NCBI RefSeq assembly: GCF_016591715.1 | Contig: NZ_AP024109.1 | Coordinates: 1,426,001-1,490,000 of the forward strand | Length of the DNA stretch: 64,000 nt | Direction: 5' to 3' | From: Mesorhizobium sp. J8 | Lineage (GTDB): Bacteria > Pseudomonadota > Alphaproteobacteria > Rhizobiales > Rhizobiaceae | Shown: piece after piece, positions 56,094-64,000 of the stretch | Layout of the letters: every line of letters begins with the position of its first letter | Position numbering within the stretch: position 1 is the stretch's first letter | Translations under genes and position numbers: made by a program | Notes under the pieces: generated by a model | Database searches by the model: none | Seen by the model: only the letters and a program-made list of their open reading frames with translations | What the model was told of the DNA's origin: nothing

Positions 56094-57122
56094 GTGACAA
56101 ATACCTTCCCGTCGAAGCTGACCTTCGGAATCTTCGATCACTTGGACGAGGACGGCCGCGACATCGGGCCACAATACGCAGATCGCCTGAAGTTGGCGGA
56201 GGCATGCGATCACCTCGGATTTTATGCTTATCACCTCGCAGAACACCATTGCACCCCACATGGGAGAGGTCCGTCGCCGAACCTTTTCTTATCGAGCGTC
56301 GCACAGCGTACCCGCCAACTGCGTGTCGGTCCCTTGGTGATGCTGCTTGCCCTCTATCATCCGATTCGTGCGTTCGAAGAGATCTGTATGCTTGACCAGT
56401 TGAGCGGCGGCAGGCTCGAGCTCGGTATAGGGCGAGGCTCTCTCCCGGTCGAGTTGGGTTATTTCGGCATAGGTGCGGACGCGGTGCCAGACCGCTATGC
56501 GGAAGCCAGTGAAATCCTCCTCGACGCCATGAAAGGCGCGACATCGTCGTATCAAGGCCGCCACTTTGAGCTAAATGGCGTTCCTTTGACGCTTACACCG
56601 CACCAGCATCCGCATCCGCCTACATGGGTCGCCGCCGCTCGACCCGAATCGGCAGAATGGGCCGCCGCGAATGGCGCAAATCTCGCTTGCGTAGGCCCTT
56701 CCTCCTCCGTCCGAAAAGTTACGGACGCCTTCCACGCCCATCGGGAGCACAACGCTAATGGGCACAGCAAAGCGCCATTCGTTGGATTGCTGCGCATGGT
56801 CGTGATTGGTCGCTCTGACACACATGCCTATTCGCTCGCGGCACCTGCTTATGAACGATGGCTCACGAGCTTCAAGTTCCTCTATGATCTCAATGACATC
56901 CCGACTCCACCAAACCTGCCATTGACCTTCGAAGCGGCGGTAGAGAGTGAATTGTGCGTGGCAGGAACGGCGACGTTTGTGCGGGAAGTTCTTCTCAATC
57001 AGCTGGAAATAGCTGGTGCCAACTATCTTCTTTGCCAGCTCGCGTTTGGAGATTTGCCACTGGAAGCGTCCCTATACACCGCAGTGACGATGCAATCCGA
57101 AATCATGTCTCGATTTGGCTGA
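56094..57122 (+). CDS. Luciferase-like (LLM class) flavin-dependent monooxygenase (y4wF-like)
   Basis: 342 residues from a GTG with GGAG eight bases upstream; an in-frame ATG at 56019 would add 25 unrelated residues. The bacterial luciferase fold is indicated by KLTFGIFDHLDEDG, AYHLAEHHCTPHGRGPSPNL, LGIGRGSLPVELGYFGI and HPHPPTWVAAARPESAEWAA. It uses FMNH2 or FADH2 and oxygen; the substrate is unknown. Placement directly after the hisC-like gene suggests a shared pathway on an aromatic amino acid derivative. Confidence 0.87.
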   Translation: MTNTFPSKLTFGIFDHLDEDGRDIGPQYADRLKLAEACDHLGFYAYHLAEHHCTPHGRGPSPNLFLSSVAQRTRQLRVGPLVMLLALYHPIRAFEEICMLDQLSGGRLELGIGRGSLPVELGYFGIGADAVPDRYAEASEILLDAMKGATSSYQGRHFELNGVPLTLTPHQHPHPPTWVAAARPESAEWAAANGANLACVGPSSSVRKVTDAFHAHREHNANGHSKAPFVGLLRMVVIGRSDTHAYSLAAPAYERWLTSFKFLYDLNDIPTPPNLPLTFEAAVESELCVAGTATFVREVLLNQLEIAGANYLLCQLAFGDLPLEASLYTAVTMQSEIMSRFG

Positions 57123-57367
57123 GCATTAACGTGGTATCCGACTTTGGAAATCGTTGCGCCAGTACGGCTTGCCTCTCCCTGCGAGGGGCCAGTTCAACTG
57201 GCCAGTGCGGCTCGGTCCGCCTGTCGTCCTCAGGTCCGGGCCGGCGCCAGCATGTTGGCACAACCGCTGCTTTCAAACACAATTGAGAAAACGCGTTGAC
57301 GCCGCTGCGCAGCAAAAACGAACCTTTGCCGGCCGCTCATCCGACCGGCAGAAGGAGGCTTCTTACA

Positions 57368-58174
57368 TCAGTCTGTCTCAAGGGCTCGACACGGCGCCAT
57401 CAATCGCAGTTTGGCCGCTTCATGATCGAACGAAACGCGGTTGCGCCCACGTTGCTTGGCATCAAGAAGGCACCGTCCCGCTGTGCGAAGGACATCTTGA
57501 GGGTCTGCATTGCGAGGGATTTCCGCACCGCCGATGCTGATGGTCACCTTCACATCATCGGCTAGCCCTTTGATCCAGGGTAGTCCTCCAACATGCCGAC
57601 GGATATTTTCTGCAACGGTCATTGCCTGCTCTTTCCGCAGGCCTCGCAGCAGTACCCCGAACTCTTCGCCGCCAAGGCGACCAATCGAGTCGCCTGCGCG
57701 AGTCAGATAGACAAGCGCCTTTGCAATCTGCACCAAGGTCTCGTCACCCCTGGCATGGCCGTGCTTGTCATTGAACAAGGAGAAGTGATCCGGATCGATC
57801 ACAAGAAGCGTGTCACATTCTCCGTCATCACGCTGCCGGTCCATCCTGGCCATGAACTCGCCACGGCTGAGAAGCCCCGTCATCGGGTCGTGACTGGTTA
57901 CAAAGGTGAGCCGATCGTGTGTATCTCTGAGCGCCGCGTACGACTTCTCCAGCTTGTCACATGTGTCCTGGATGGTTTCCGCCTGGGCGAAGATGTAGGC
58001 GCCGACGGGCATTCCGATCAGAATGGGGATCACGGTGCATTCCACCCAGCTCAGCCAGTCGATCGGCATGTGCAAGGCGATTCGTGCCGTAAACGACAGA
58101 GCAAAGGTCGCGACGATTGCGATTATCGTGACGACTATCGATTTGCCCAAAATACGCTTGGTGCGCGGCGTCAT
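57368..58174 (-). CDS. Diguanylate cyclase (GGDEF domain)
   Basis: 268 residues. Two N-terminal membrane segments (about 11-32 and 44-64), a short coiled coil, then a GGDEF domain with GGEEF at 168-172 and an inhibitory I-site RxxD (Arg159, Asp162) five residues before it. It should make cyclic di-GMP and be product-inhibited. One active-site neighbour, in VIDPDHFSLFND, has Pro-Asp where most have LDIDxFK, with the metal-binding aspartate kept. No partner genes are adjacent. Confidence 0.9.
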   Translation of the reverse strand: MTPRTKRILGKSIVVTIIAIVATFALSFTARIALHMPIDWLSWVECTVIPILIGMPVGAYIFAQAETIQDTCDKLEKSYAALRDTHDRLTFVTSHDPMTGLLSRGEFMARMDRQRDDGECDTLLVIDPDHFSLFNDKHGHARGDETLVQIAKALVYLTRAGDSIGRLGGEEFGVLLRGLRKEQAMTVAENIRRHVGGLPWIKGLADDVKVTISIGGAEIPRNADPQDVLRTAGRCLLDAKQRGRNRVSFDHEAAKLRLMAPCRALETD

Positions 58175-58359
58175 GCTGTTTCTTTAAAGATTGGCATCGC
58201 TTTTTTAGACAATGGCGCTGAAAGAGCCGTTACCAGGTCGATTAAGATTATCTTGAAATGAAAGCGCAGGGGAAGAAGCATACGAGACGTGTCCGTATGC
58301 CAAGGTCCATGACAGCGAGCAATGCCGGGGCAGCGCGATGATTTTAGCGACGGTTAAAA

Positions 58360-58638
58360 TTGGAGTTTTTCGACACCGACGGCGTATTCAGGCGCTATTC
58401 CATGCTGCATGGACGGTGGTCGTTGAATATGCGTGGCCTAGGCTGGATCAGAGATAGACGATCGACTGAAGCTCAGCAGATACGAGATAGGATCGCCTTG
58501 CTCGAAGCCGAACTGATCAACGCTGCGGCTTCCAGGGGCAAATCCAATTTGCAGAACCTAGGTCACCAGCTGCGTTCGCACAAGGCCAGGTTGGAACGCC
58601 TCGAACAATGCGTCGCCTGGATGTCAAAACGACCCTGA
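58360..58638 (+). CDS. Small hypothetical protein
   Basis: Up to 92 residues from a TTG; the start is uncertain and an internal ATG (MLHGRWSLNM) is possible. The C-terminal half is predicted as a charged coiled coil (EAQQIRDRIALLEAELINAA; LGHQLRSHKARLERLEQCVA). No family is recognised. The heptad pattern supports a real protein, but the start and expression are uncertain. Confidence 0.4.
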   Translation: MEFFDTDGVFRRYSMLHGRWSLNMRGLGWIRDRRSTEAQQIRDRIALLEAELINAAASRGKSNLQNLGHQLRSHKARLERLEQCVAWMSKRP

Positions 58639-58821
58639 TACTACTGCGTCCGACCGCACGCCGAAACCCAGCTAACCCGCTTGCCCACCATCGCTCGCCG
58701 AGAGCGCTGGGCCGCCCTCTTGAAGAACATATCACGTCTAGGTGGAGGGCGCGTTGCATTTGAATGCAAGCGGTACCCGCTCCGACGGATTAAATCTGTC
58801 AAAGAGCAAGCGGGACCTTTC

Positions 58822-59070
58822 TCAGTCGCCCCGCAGTATTTTTGCTTCAAGCGCGGCCGCAACAAACGCGCGTCGAGCGGCTGGGGGGTGAGCTTGGCCA
58901 CGTAGCACCTGGAGACATGCGTCCATCGCTATCTTGCGTTTCTCGGTTTCACGAGGAAGATCTCGCAGCAAGATAGCGGCCGCGTCATTGACATCTAACA
59001 CAATACGCTCTGAGCCATGGTGTCTAAGCTGCACGACGACTGGCCGCTCGAATCTGCTCAAGCCGGTCAT
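58822..59070 (-). CDS. DUF982 domain protein
   Basis: 82 residues. The pattern RPVVVQLRHHGSERIVLDVN, then AAAILLRDLP, AMDACLQVLRGQ and ARRAFVAAALEAKI, fits the DUF982 family, small proteins common in Rhizobiales genomes and often present in many copies on plasmids. Function is unknown. A second member lies at 59321-59617 on the same strand. Confidence 0.8.
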   Translation of the reverse strand: MTGLSRFERPVVVQLRHHGSERIVLDVNDAAAILLRDLPRETEKRKIAMDACLQVLRGQAHPPAARRAFVAAALEAKILRGD

Positions 59071-59320
59071 CTTTCCCTCCCTGCAGCCGGCATGCGCAGA
59101 CTAAGCGTCGCCCTGTTGCCCAGCCGAACGATCCCGCTGTCTCTCCGCCGCTGACGCGCGCAACCTCGACGTGGGGTTCCGGTCGCCAAGCCTGCCCGGG
59201 TCGGGCGCCCTTCCAGATGATGACTACAACTGGTCCCCCTTCCGGGCGCCGATATGCACACAAAATTGTCTCCCAAAAAATGTGTCCCGGCCCGTCCTCA
59301 TCTAATCGCCGAAGTTCACA

Positions 59321-59617
59321 CTAGCCGTTTCCGCTGCCCGTTTTGCAGGCAGCAATCCACTGCATCGCCGAGGTTGGATCTTCCAATATGGCGGCCCGTT
59401 TCGCAAAGCCGTAAAAGGCAGCGCGGGCAGCGCTTAAAGGCTTGTGTCCATCATAGGCATCATAGCAGGCCTTAAGGGCGGTCTCGTGGATCAGGTCTCT
59501 GCGATCTTCGGGCCACTCGTCGAGAAAATCGATGGCGTCCTCGAGGTTGGCAATCTCTTGCACGACATAGGCGGCACGCTTCACGAAAATAGGGGTACCG
59601 AAGGCCTGCGCCTGCAT
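59321..59617 (-). CDS. DUF982 domain protein
   Basis: 98 residues: FGTPIFVKRAAYVVQEIANL, DAIDFLDEWPEDRRDLIHET, ALKACYDAYDGHKPLSAARA and FYGFAKRAAIL match DUF982, closer to the typical form (W-P motif, C, then AR-AF) than the neighbour at 58822. Preceded by a GAGGAGAACG ribosome site. Function unknown. Confidence 0.85.
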   Translation of the reverse strand: MQAQAFGTPIFVKRAAYVVQEIANLEDAIDFLDEWPEDRRDLIHETALKACYDAYDGHKPLSAARAAFYGFAKRAAILEDPTSAMQWIAACKTGSGNG

Positions 59618-59941
59618 TTCGTTCTCCTCCCAACCTGCTGAACAGCCGACTTACGAGGCGGGCCTCGTCGACGCCCGCCGACCGTTGCAGAATGTGTTGT
59701 CAGCGCGATGACGCTTCAAGAGGAAAAAGCGGCGAGTCGCCCGCGCGGAAGGGATCAGATCGATGGCAAGCCTCGTGCTGCAAACTTGACCATATTGGGC
59801 GACGATGTCCATCGCTCTGGCCTGCGCCGATGAACGTTGAATCCAGTTGCCTAACCCAGTCGTACAATGCTGAGCAGCAAAAGACGTCGCGGCATCGCCT
59901 TTCTAGCGCGTCGATTTAGGCAGCCGCCGACCCAGGCTGGA
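59618..59941. other. Gap between DUF982 and SyrB-like genes
   Basis: 324 bases. No gene or repeat is recognised; short frames are unremarkable. The right end is downstream of the SyrB-like stop. Confidence 0.4.
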
Positions 59942-60628
59942 TTAACCCAGCCCAAGCCTTTTCTTCAGCTCCGCATTCTCCTTGCGCAGACGATCCGCAA
60001 GCAGGCTCTTCAGCCGCTTGTTTTCTTCCTCGAGCGCGACGAGATCCTTTAGCTCGTCCCTGTCCGCTGCAGGCGTCGCCGCTTTCTTCCAAAGATAATA
60101 TGTCTGTTCAGAGATGCCGGCCTGCTTCGCCGCGCTCTTGAGAGTGGCGCCGCCGCCGATCAACGTCTCGATCTGGGCGAGCTTCTGGCCGCGCTCCTTT
60201 GCGGAGTAGACCTTGCGGCCTGTGCGTGCCGATGGCGGTGCGTCAGTGGTCGTCGATGCCGGCTTGGCGCCATTCTTGCGGCCAGGCGCGCTCAGCTCAG
60301 TGCTTGGCTTCCTCGACCGCGACGTTCTTGCCTTCGGTTTTGGCGTCTCCGCTTTGGTTGCCGGTTCGGGAGTAATTACTGCTGTTTCGGTTTCCAGACG
60401 ATTTGCCATGAAAGGCTCCACTTGCTGTTTGTGCAAAGGTTCAGCATTAAGGGCCACGACGGTTGAGTCAACAAGCTGACGATTTTGCGGTTGGATCTTC
60501 TGGAGTTCCTCTGTTGTTTCGGCCATTGCAGCGGCGATATCGAAATCGCCCCAGATGGAACGGGCGGTTTTTTTAAAAGTCCGCTTCTGTTTGACTTCCA
60601 CGGTGAATGGTCGCGTCTGGCGCCTCAT
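59942..60628 (-). CDS. SyrB-like transcriptional regulator
   Basis: 228 residues from the first ATG; an internal ATG at 60409, with GGAG upstream, gives a 155-residue form close to SyrB of S. meliloti in size. The C-terminal half is diagnostic: KVYSAKERGQKLAQIETLIG, GGATLKSAAKQAGISEQTYY, LWKKA and the closing coil ENKRLKSLLADRLRKENAEL, followed by KKRLGLG. SyrB-like proteins carry a transposase-type helix-turn-helix and affect symbiotic gene regulation (syrM). The middle is Ala/Pro/Lys-rich and disordered. No syrM or syrA is in the window. Confidence 0.8.
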   Translation of the reverse strand: MRRQTRPFTVEVKQKRTFKKTARSIWGDFDIAAAMAETTEELQKIQPQNRQLVDSTVVALNAEPLHKQQVEPFMANRLETETAVITPEPATKAETPKPKARTSRSRKPSTELSAPGRKNGAKPASTTTDAPPSARTGRKVYSAKERGQKLAQIETLIGGGATLKSAAKQAGISEQTYYLWKKAATPAADRDELKDLVALEEENKRLKSLLADRLRKENAELKKRLGLG

Positions 60629-61143
60629 AGTTCCTTCCTGGTGAGAAACGAATAGAAGAATAAGGAGAAGTCGCCGTTCGAAATCCTGGCGCTTCCTGCT
60701 TCGTGTGGAGCTTTATCGTATAAGGCCCTCGAGGCACAAGTGACGCCGGATCCGAGTGCTGAATCGCCGCGGAGATCTTTGAAAAGCGTATTGGAAAGCT
60801 GCAGGCGGGCTGAGCGCGGGCCTCAGGCCAGGAGAATGGCTGCAAGGATGCGACGGGAGCAGGTCCGTTCGGATGTGCTCCGGGCATCGCGACGCTGCAG
60901 GGGCGGCGATGTCTCGGATCGAATGTCGCATCCTGCCGTCGGACGTACTCAGGAATTGGAAACTGCTGCATCTCGATTTTCTTCAGTGTCCCCTGAAAAC
61001 TCGCTTGCAGGGGACAACGCCGAATCTGGCCAGCAAATAGCTCTACCTATCTCCTGGGTTAGCAGGCGCGGCCACTGTGGCAGCTTGGCTTGAATGGCGG
61101 GGCTGTGGTTGAGTGAGCTGAAAAATCCAGCCGTGCGGTCATA
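60629..61143. other. Gap upstream of the EntS-type exporter
   Basis: 515 bases between divergent genes. Frames of up to 132 codons exist but none is recognisable. It should hold the promoters of the SyrB-like gene and the exporter; I cannot place them. Confidence 0.4.
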
Positions 61144-62772
61144 ATGGCGAAGAGAACATCTCCTCTCGTACCCTTTCAGCACAAGACCTTCCGTTCGCTG
61201 TGGTCGGCCGCCCTTATTTCGAATCTTGGCACGCTTGTCGAAGGCGTGGCGGCTGCGTGGCTGATGACGAGCATTGCCACTTCCCACGGAATGGTGGCGC
61301 TCGTCCAGTCATCAACCACCTTGCCGTACATGATCTTCTCGCTCGCGGCGGGAGCGATGGCGGACAACTTTGATCGTCGCCGGATCATGTTGACGGCGCA
61401 ACTGCTGATGGTTTGCGTGTCCGCCTCGCTGGCGTTCTTGACCTACGCTGGGGAAATCACCCCCTGGAGCCTTTTGGGTCTCACTTTCCTGATCGGCTGC
61501 GGTTGGGCATTGCACGATCCTTCATGGCAAGCCTCGATGGGAGATATCCTTCCTCGCGAGCATCTGCCAAGCGCAGTTGCCCTCAATGGCATGAGCTACA
61601 ACCTCATGCGCAGCGTCGGACCGGCGATTGGCGGCATAATCGTGGCGACAGCCGGGGCGGCCTTTGCGTTTCTCCTCAATGTCTTCTGCTATGTCGCCCT
61701 CATCGCCGCGCTGTTGCGCTGGAAAACCGTATGGGCGCGCCAGACGTTGCCGCGCGAGGCTTTCGGCAGTGCGATGGCGGCGGGCTTCCGCTACGTGCTC
61801 CTGTCACCAAATCTTCTGAAGGTGATGTGCCGGAGTTTCATTTTCGGCCTCACCGCGGTCGTTATTTTGGCGCTCTTGCCCTTGGTCGCGCGCGAACAGG
61901 TCAAGGGCACCGCAGTTACCTATGGTGTAATGCTCGGCTTCTTTGGCCTTGGTGCGATTTGCGGCGCGCTTCTGATCGGGCGGACTCGCGAAGTTCTCTC
62001 CAACGAATGGGTCATTCGCGGCGCGTTCCTTACACTGGCGATCAGCTGCTTCTTTCTGGCATGGAGCGAGCACGTTTGGTTAACCTGCCTGCTGCTCATG
62101 CCGGCTGGCGCGGCCTGGATCCAGTCTTTCTCGCTGTTTAATGTCACAGTTCAGCTTTCGGCCCCGCGGTGGGTGGTTGGACGAGCCTTAGCCCTCTATC
62201 AGACGGCCGCATATGGCGGCATGGCGGCGGGAAGCTGGCTCTGGGGCGAGTTGGCGGATGTGCAAGGCGTTTCGGGAGCATTGCTTCTGGCTAGCTTGGT
62301 TCTTGTGTTTGGGGGGCTGATCGGCATCGTTCTGCGTCATCCGGATTTTGAAACGCTCAACCTCGATCCGACCAACAAGTTCTGCGAACCGACCCTGCAA
62401 CTTGATCTGCGCCCACGAAGCGGCCCGATCATGGTAATGGTCGACTATCGAATCGATCAGAGCGACGTCCCAGAATTTCTCACAGTGATGACATCATGGC
62501 GAAAAGCCAGGCTGCGAGATGGCGCCAGACAATGGGCGTTGCTGCGCGACCTGGAGAAGCCCGAACTATGGACCGAATGTTACCACGTGCCGACCTGGGT
62601 CGAGTATGTCCGCCACAACAAGAGGCAGACCCAGGATGACGCCGAAATCGTTGCGCGCCTTGAGGCCCTGCACCGTGGAGATTGCCCGCCCAAGATCCAT
62701 CATAAGATTGAACGCCAAACCGTGCGTGTACACGATGATATGCCGCTCAGGCCCCATTTTGGCAGGACTTGA
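61144..62772 (+). CDS. MFS_3/EntS-type exporter with C-terminal cytoplasmic extension
   Basis: 542 residues. Residues about 1-410 form a 12-helix MFS unit of the enterobactin-exporter type (FRSLWSAALISNLGTLVEGV at the start; AGAMADNFDRRRIMLTAQLL as loop 2-3 motif). About 130 further residues form a soluble domain (GPIMVMVDYRIDQSDVPEFL; LRDLEKPELWTECYHVPTWV), an antibiotic-biosynthesis-monooxygenase-like fold usual for this subfamily. Substrate unknown. It is not near the other biosynthetic genes of this window. Confidence 0.85.
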   Translation: MAKRTSPLVPFQHKTFRSLWSAALISNLGTLVEGVAAAWLMTSIATSHGMVALVQSSTTLPYMIFSLAAGAMADNFDRRRIMLTAQLLMVCVSASLAFLTYAGEITPWSLLGLTFLIGCGWALHDPSWQASMGDILPREHLPSAVALNGMSYNLMRSVGPAIGGIIVATAGAAFAFLLNVFCYVALIAALLRWKTVWARQTLPREAFGSAMAAGFRYVLLSPNLLKVMCRSFIFGLTAVVILALLPLVAREQVKGTAVTYGVMLGFFGLGAICGALLIGRTREVLSNEWVIRGAFLTLAISCFFLAWSEHVWLTCLLLMPAGAAWIQSFSLFNVTVQLSAPRWVVGRALALYQTAAYGGMAAGSWLWGELADVQGVSGALLLASLVLVFGGLIGIVLRHPDFETLNLDPTNKFCEPTLQLDLRPRSGPIMVMVDYRIDQSDVPEFLTVMTSWRKARLRDGARQWALLRDLEKPELWTECYHVPTWVEYVRHNKRQTQDDAEIVARLEALHRGDCPPKIHHKIERQTVRVHDDMPLRPHFGRT

Positions 62773-62878
62773 GCGAAACGGCGAGCCAATACTTGGCTCG
62801 AGATAGGACGATCATCTAGGCGCGGAGATACGGGCAGGCAGACTGCCGACATCCTGTCACGAACGAGCGGGTAGTGGG

Positions 62879-63076
62879 TCAGTTTGAATTTAAGAGCCGA
62901 TCTCGATGAGCGATGTGTAGAAGCTGCATCTGCTCGAACAGGCTCAATAGCTCTTCGGCTAAGTCTGTCCTGAAACCTTTGTGGTGGAAGTCCGCGACGA
63001 TCTCCCTCTGGCGCGCAATGTGTCGCGCGCCTAGGAGCACATGCTGCTCCAGCATCGCCAGAACGGTTTCCTTCAT
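62879..63076 (-). CDS. Small conserved-type hypothetical protein
   Basis: 65 residues: LEQHVLLGARHIARQREIVA, then LLSLFEQMQLLHIAHRDRLL. The helical pattern with H-IARQRE and FE-MQ--H--HRDRL recurs in short rhizobial proteins of unknown function. The stop codon lies near the exporter gene end on the other strand. Confidence 0.5.
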   Translation of the reverse strand: MKETVLAMLEQHVLLGARHIARQREIVADFHHKGFRTDLAEELLSLFEQMQLLHIAHRDRLLNSN

Positions 63077-63079
63077 AGC

Positions 63080-63268
63080 TTAAGCGATAGCAGCTTTCTC
63101 GCGCATTTTGTAGGCACCGCGCACCATCGGCTTCTTGGCTTGCTTCGCTGCGACCAGCCCAACGACGTCCGCGATCTCCCAAAGCTTGTCGGTGGCGCCA
63201 GCGGCCATAGCTGGCGTGACCCTCAAAGTCTTATGGATGTGCACAAAATTGCAGTACATGAAGTGCGA
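63080..63268 (-). pseudogene. Transposase C-terminal remnant
   Basis: The frame reads HFMYCNFVHIHKTLRVTPAM, then AAGATDKLWEIADVVGL. This is the typical end of a DDE transposase/IS1-like group (NF-R-HKTL-TPAMAAG). Only about 60 residues remain and no ends of the element are visible, so this is a relic. Confidence 0.7.
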
Positions 63269-63290
63269 GGCGATCGCGTGACGCCTTGCT

Positions 63291-63881
63291 CTAGCCAAGG
63301 CGAATGCGCTGGGCCTCGGGACCCTTTTTGCCCTGGCCCAGTACGAAAAGGACCTTCTGCCCCTTTATCAGCAGTGTGAGCCCCGCCCCGGTCAGCTCGG
63401 TGGCGTGAACGAAGACATCCTTGCCGCCGGATTCGGGAGCAATGAAGCCGAAACCTTTTTCAGAGTTGTACCACTTCACGGTCCCCGAGGCTTCCAACCG
63501 TCGAACGGCGGATTCTTCGTCGGCAGTCGCAAGCGCCGAAGCGGTCGGAATAAGTTCTCCGACCTCCAACACCTGCGCAACCTGATATCCCTTTCGCGTT
63601 TCCTCCAACGTGACCTTGAGGAGTGTACCCGCCGCGACGTCCCGGCTTCCGATCGTCTCCAACACGCGCAGTGGCAGACAGGCCTCCCTGCCATCTGACA
63701 GCTTGACGAAGCCGAATCCTTTGCCTGCGTTGAACCACTTGACCTGTGCGCCGACTGTCTCTGCGACTGCAGGTGACGGCCGCTGGAAGAAGCTCGGCGT
63801 GAAAGGCCCGTCGGCGAGAGGAAGTGGCTCGTCGTCATCTCGATGCCGACGTGGCTTGCGATAGTCTTTGTATCTGCTCAT
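63291..63881 (-). CDS. Double cold-shock-domain protein
   Basis: 196 residues. Two cold-shock domains: the first at about residues 43-110 ([20 protein letters not shown], with RNP-1-like GFGFV) and the second at about 130-196 ([20 protein letters not shown], then DVFVHATEL). The double-domain form with an acidic linker is common in Rhizobiales. It binds single-stranded RNA or DNA. The first domain lacks the usual FVH RNP-2, reading ACLPLRVLE instead, so it may bind nucleic acid weakly. Confidence 0.9.
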   Translation of the reverse strand: MSRYKDYRKPRRHRDDDEPLPLADGPFTPSFFQRPSPAVAETVGAQVKWFNAGKGFGFVKLSDGREACLPLRVLETIGSRDVAAGTLLKVTLEETRKGYQVAQVLEVGELIPTASALATADEESAVRRLEASGTVKWYNSEKGFGFIAPESGGKDVFVHATELTGAGLTLLIKGQKVLFVLGQGKKGPEAQRIRLG

Positions 63882-64000
63882 ATCACGTCGGCTGGATTAG
63901 AAAGGGCAGGATGCTACGACAATAAGGCGCTGCAGATTGCTAATCAATGTCAGCCATCGCATGTCAGTCAACGTCACCGAGGAACGCGCCGTGCATAGCC

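Noticed and set aside
1..64000. CRISPR array, tRNA or rRNA genes
   Set aside because: No regularly spaced repeats, cloverleaf with a T-loop GGTTCGA block, or rRNA-like segments were noticed by eye; a tRNAscan/Infernal run would settle this.

Overview
The window looks like part of a symbiotic plasmid or symbiosis island of a fast-growing rhizobium (alpha-proteobacteria; Rhizobium tropici-like, Sinorhizobium or Mesorhizobium cannot be told apart from these bases alone). The basis is a nearly complete set of nodulation genes with nod boxes, a [NiFe]-hydrogenase maturation cluster, dctBD/dctA, SyrB-like and DUF982 proteins, and many decayed genes and insertion-sequence scars between them.

Region by region. 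1-6874: end of hupK, then hypABCDE, a decayed 5' piece of hypX, and hypF. 7127-8449: a di-haem cytochrome c peroxidase gene behind a NifA/sigma-54 type promoter. 8773-14208: nodD, a nod box with no gene behind it, a second nodB that follows a scar of nodA and its own nod box, an aldo/keto reductase gene broken into opposed halves, then nodF-nodE-nodA2 behind a nod box. 14209-21110: mostly debris (pieces of nodM, nodA and nodD) around an AraC/MFS divergent pair, a second intact nodD and an IS256-family element with an 8-bp target duplication. 21098-31089: the main nod operon, nod box-nodABCSUIJ, a truncated aldo/keto reductase, nodH and nodM. Together these genes predict an N-methylated, O-carbamoylated, sulphated Nod factor that can carry a NodFE-type unsaturated acyl chain.

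31090-37076: accessory and decaying genes (RibD-C fragment, MarR regulator with a palindromic operator candidate, prolyl oligopeptidase, aminotransferase remnant, TPR protein). 37564-43335 is the most striking part: a compact four-gene minus-strand operon encoding an MFS exporter, a saccharopine-dehydrogenase-like enzyme, an L-lysine/ornithine N-hydroxylase-type flavoenzyme and a cupin/methionyl-tRNA-synthetase fusion. That gene set matches the nitrogen-nitrogen bond-forming hydrazine synthetase pathways known from actinomycete natural products, so I infer a cryptic hydrazino-amino-acid pathway in a nodulating bacterium.

44552-57122: threonine dehydrogenase, an IS1380-type remnant, a periplasmic alpha-carbonic anhydrase, a further nod box flanked by acyltransferase and nodB scraps, a LacI regulator, the dicarboxylate regulators dctBD with divergent dctA (DctD sites and sigma-54 promoter visible), and a hisC-like aminotransferase with a luciferase-like monooxygenase resembling the NGR234 y4wEF pair. 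57368-63881: a diguanylate cyclase, two DUF982 proteins, a SyrB-like regulator, an EntS-type MFS exporter, a transposase remnant and a double cold-shock-domain protein. No tRNA, rRNA or CRISPR array was seen.
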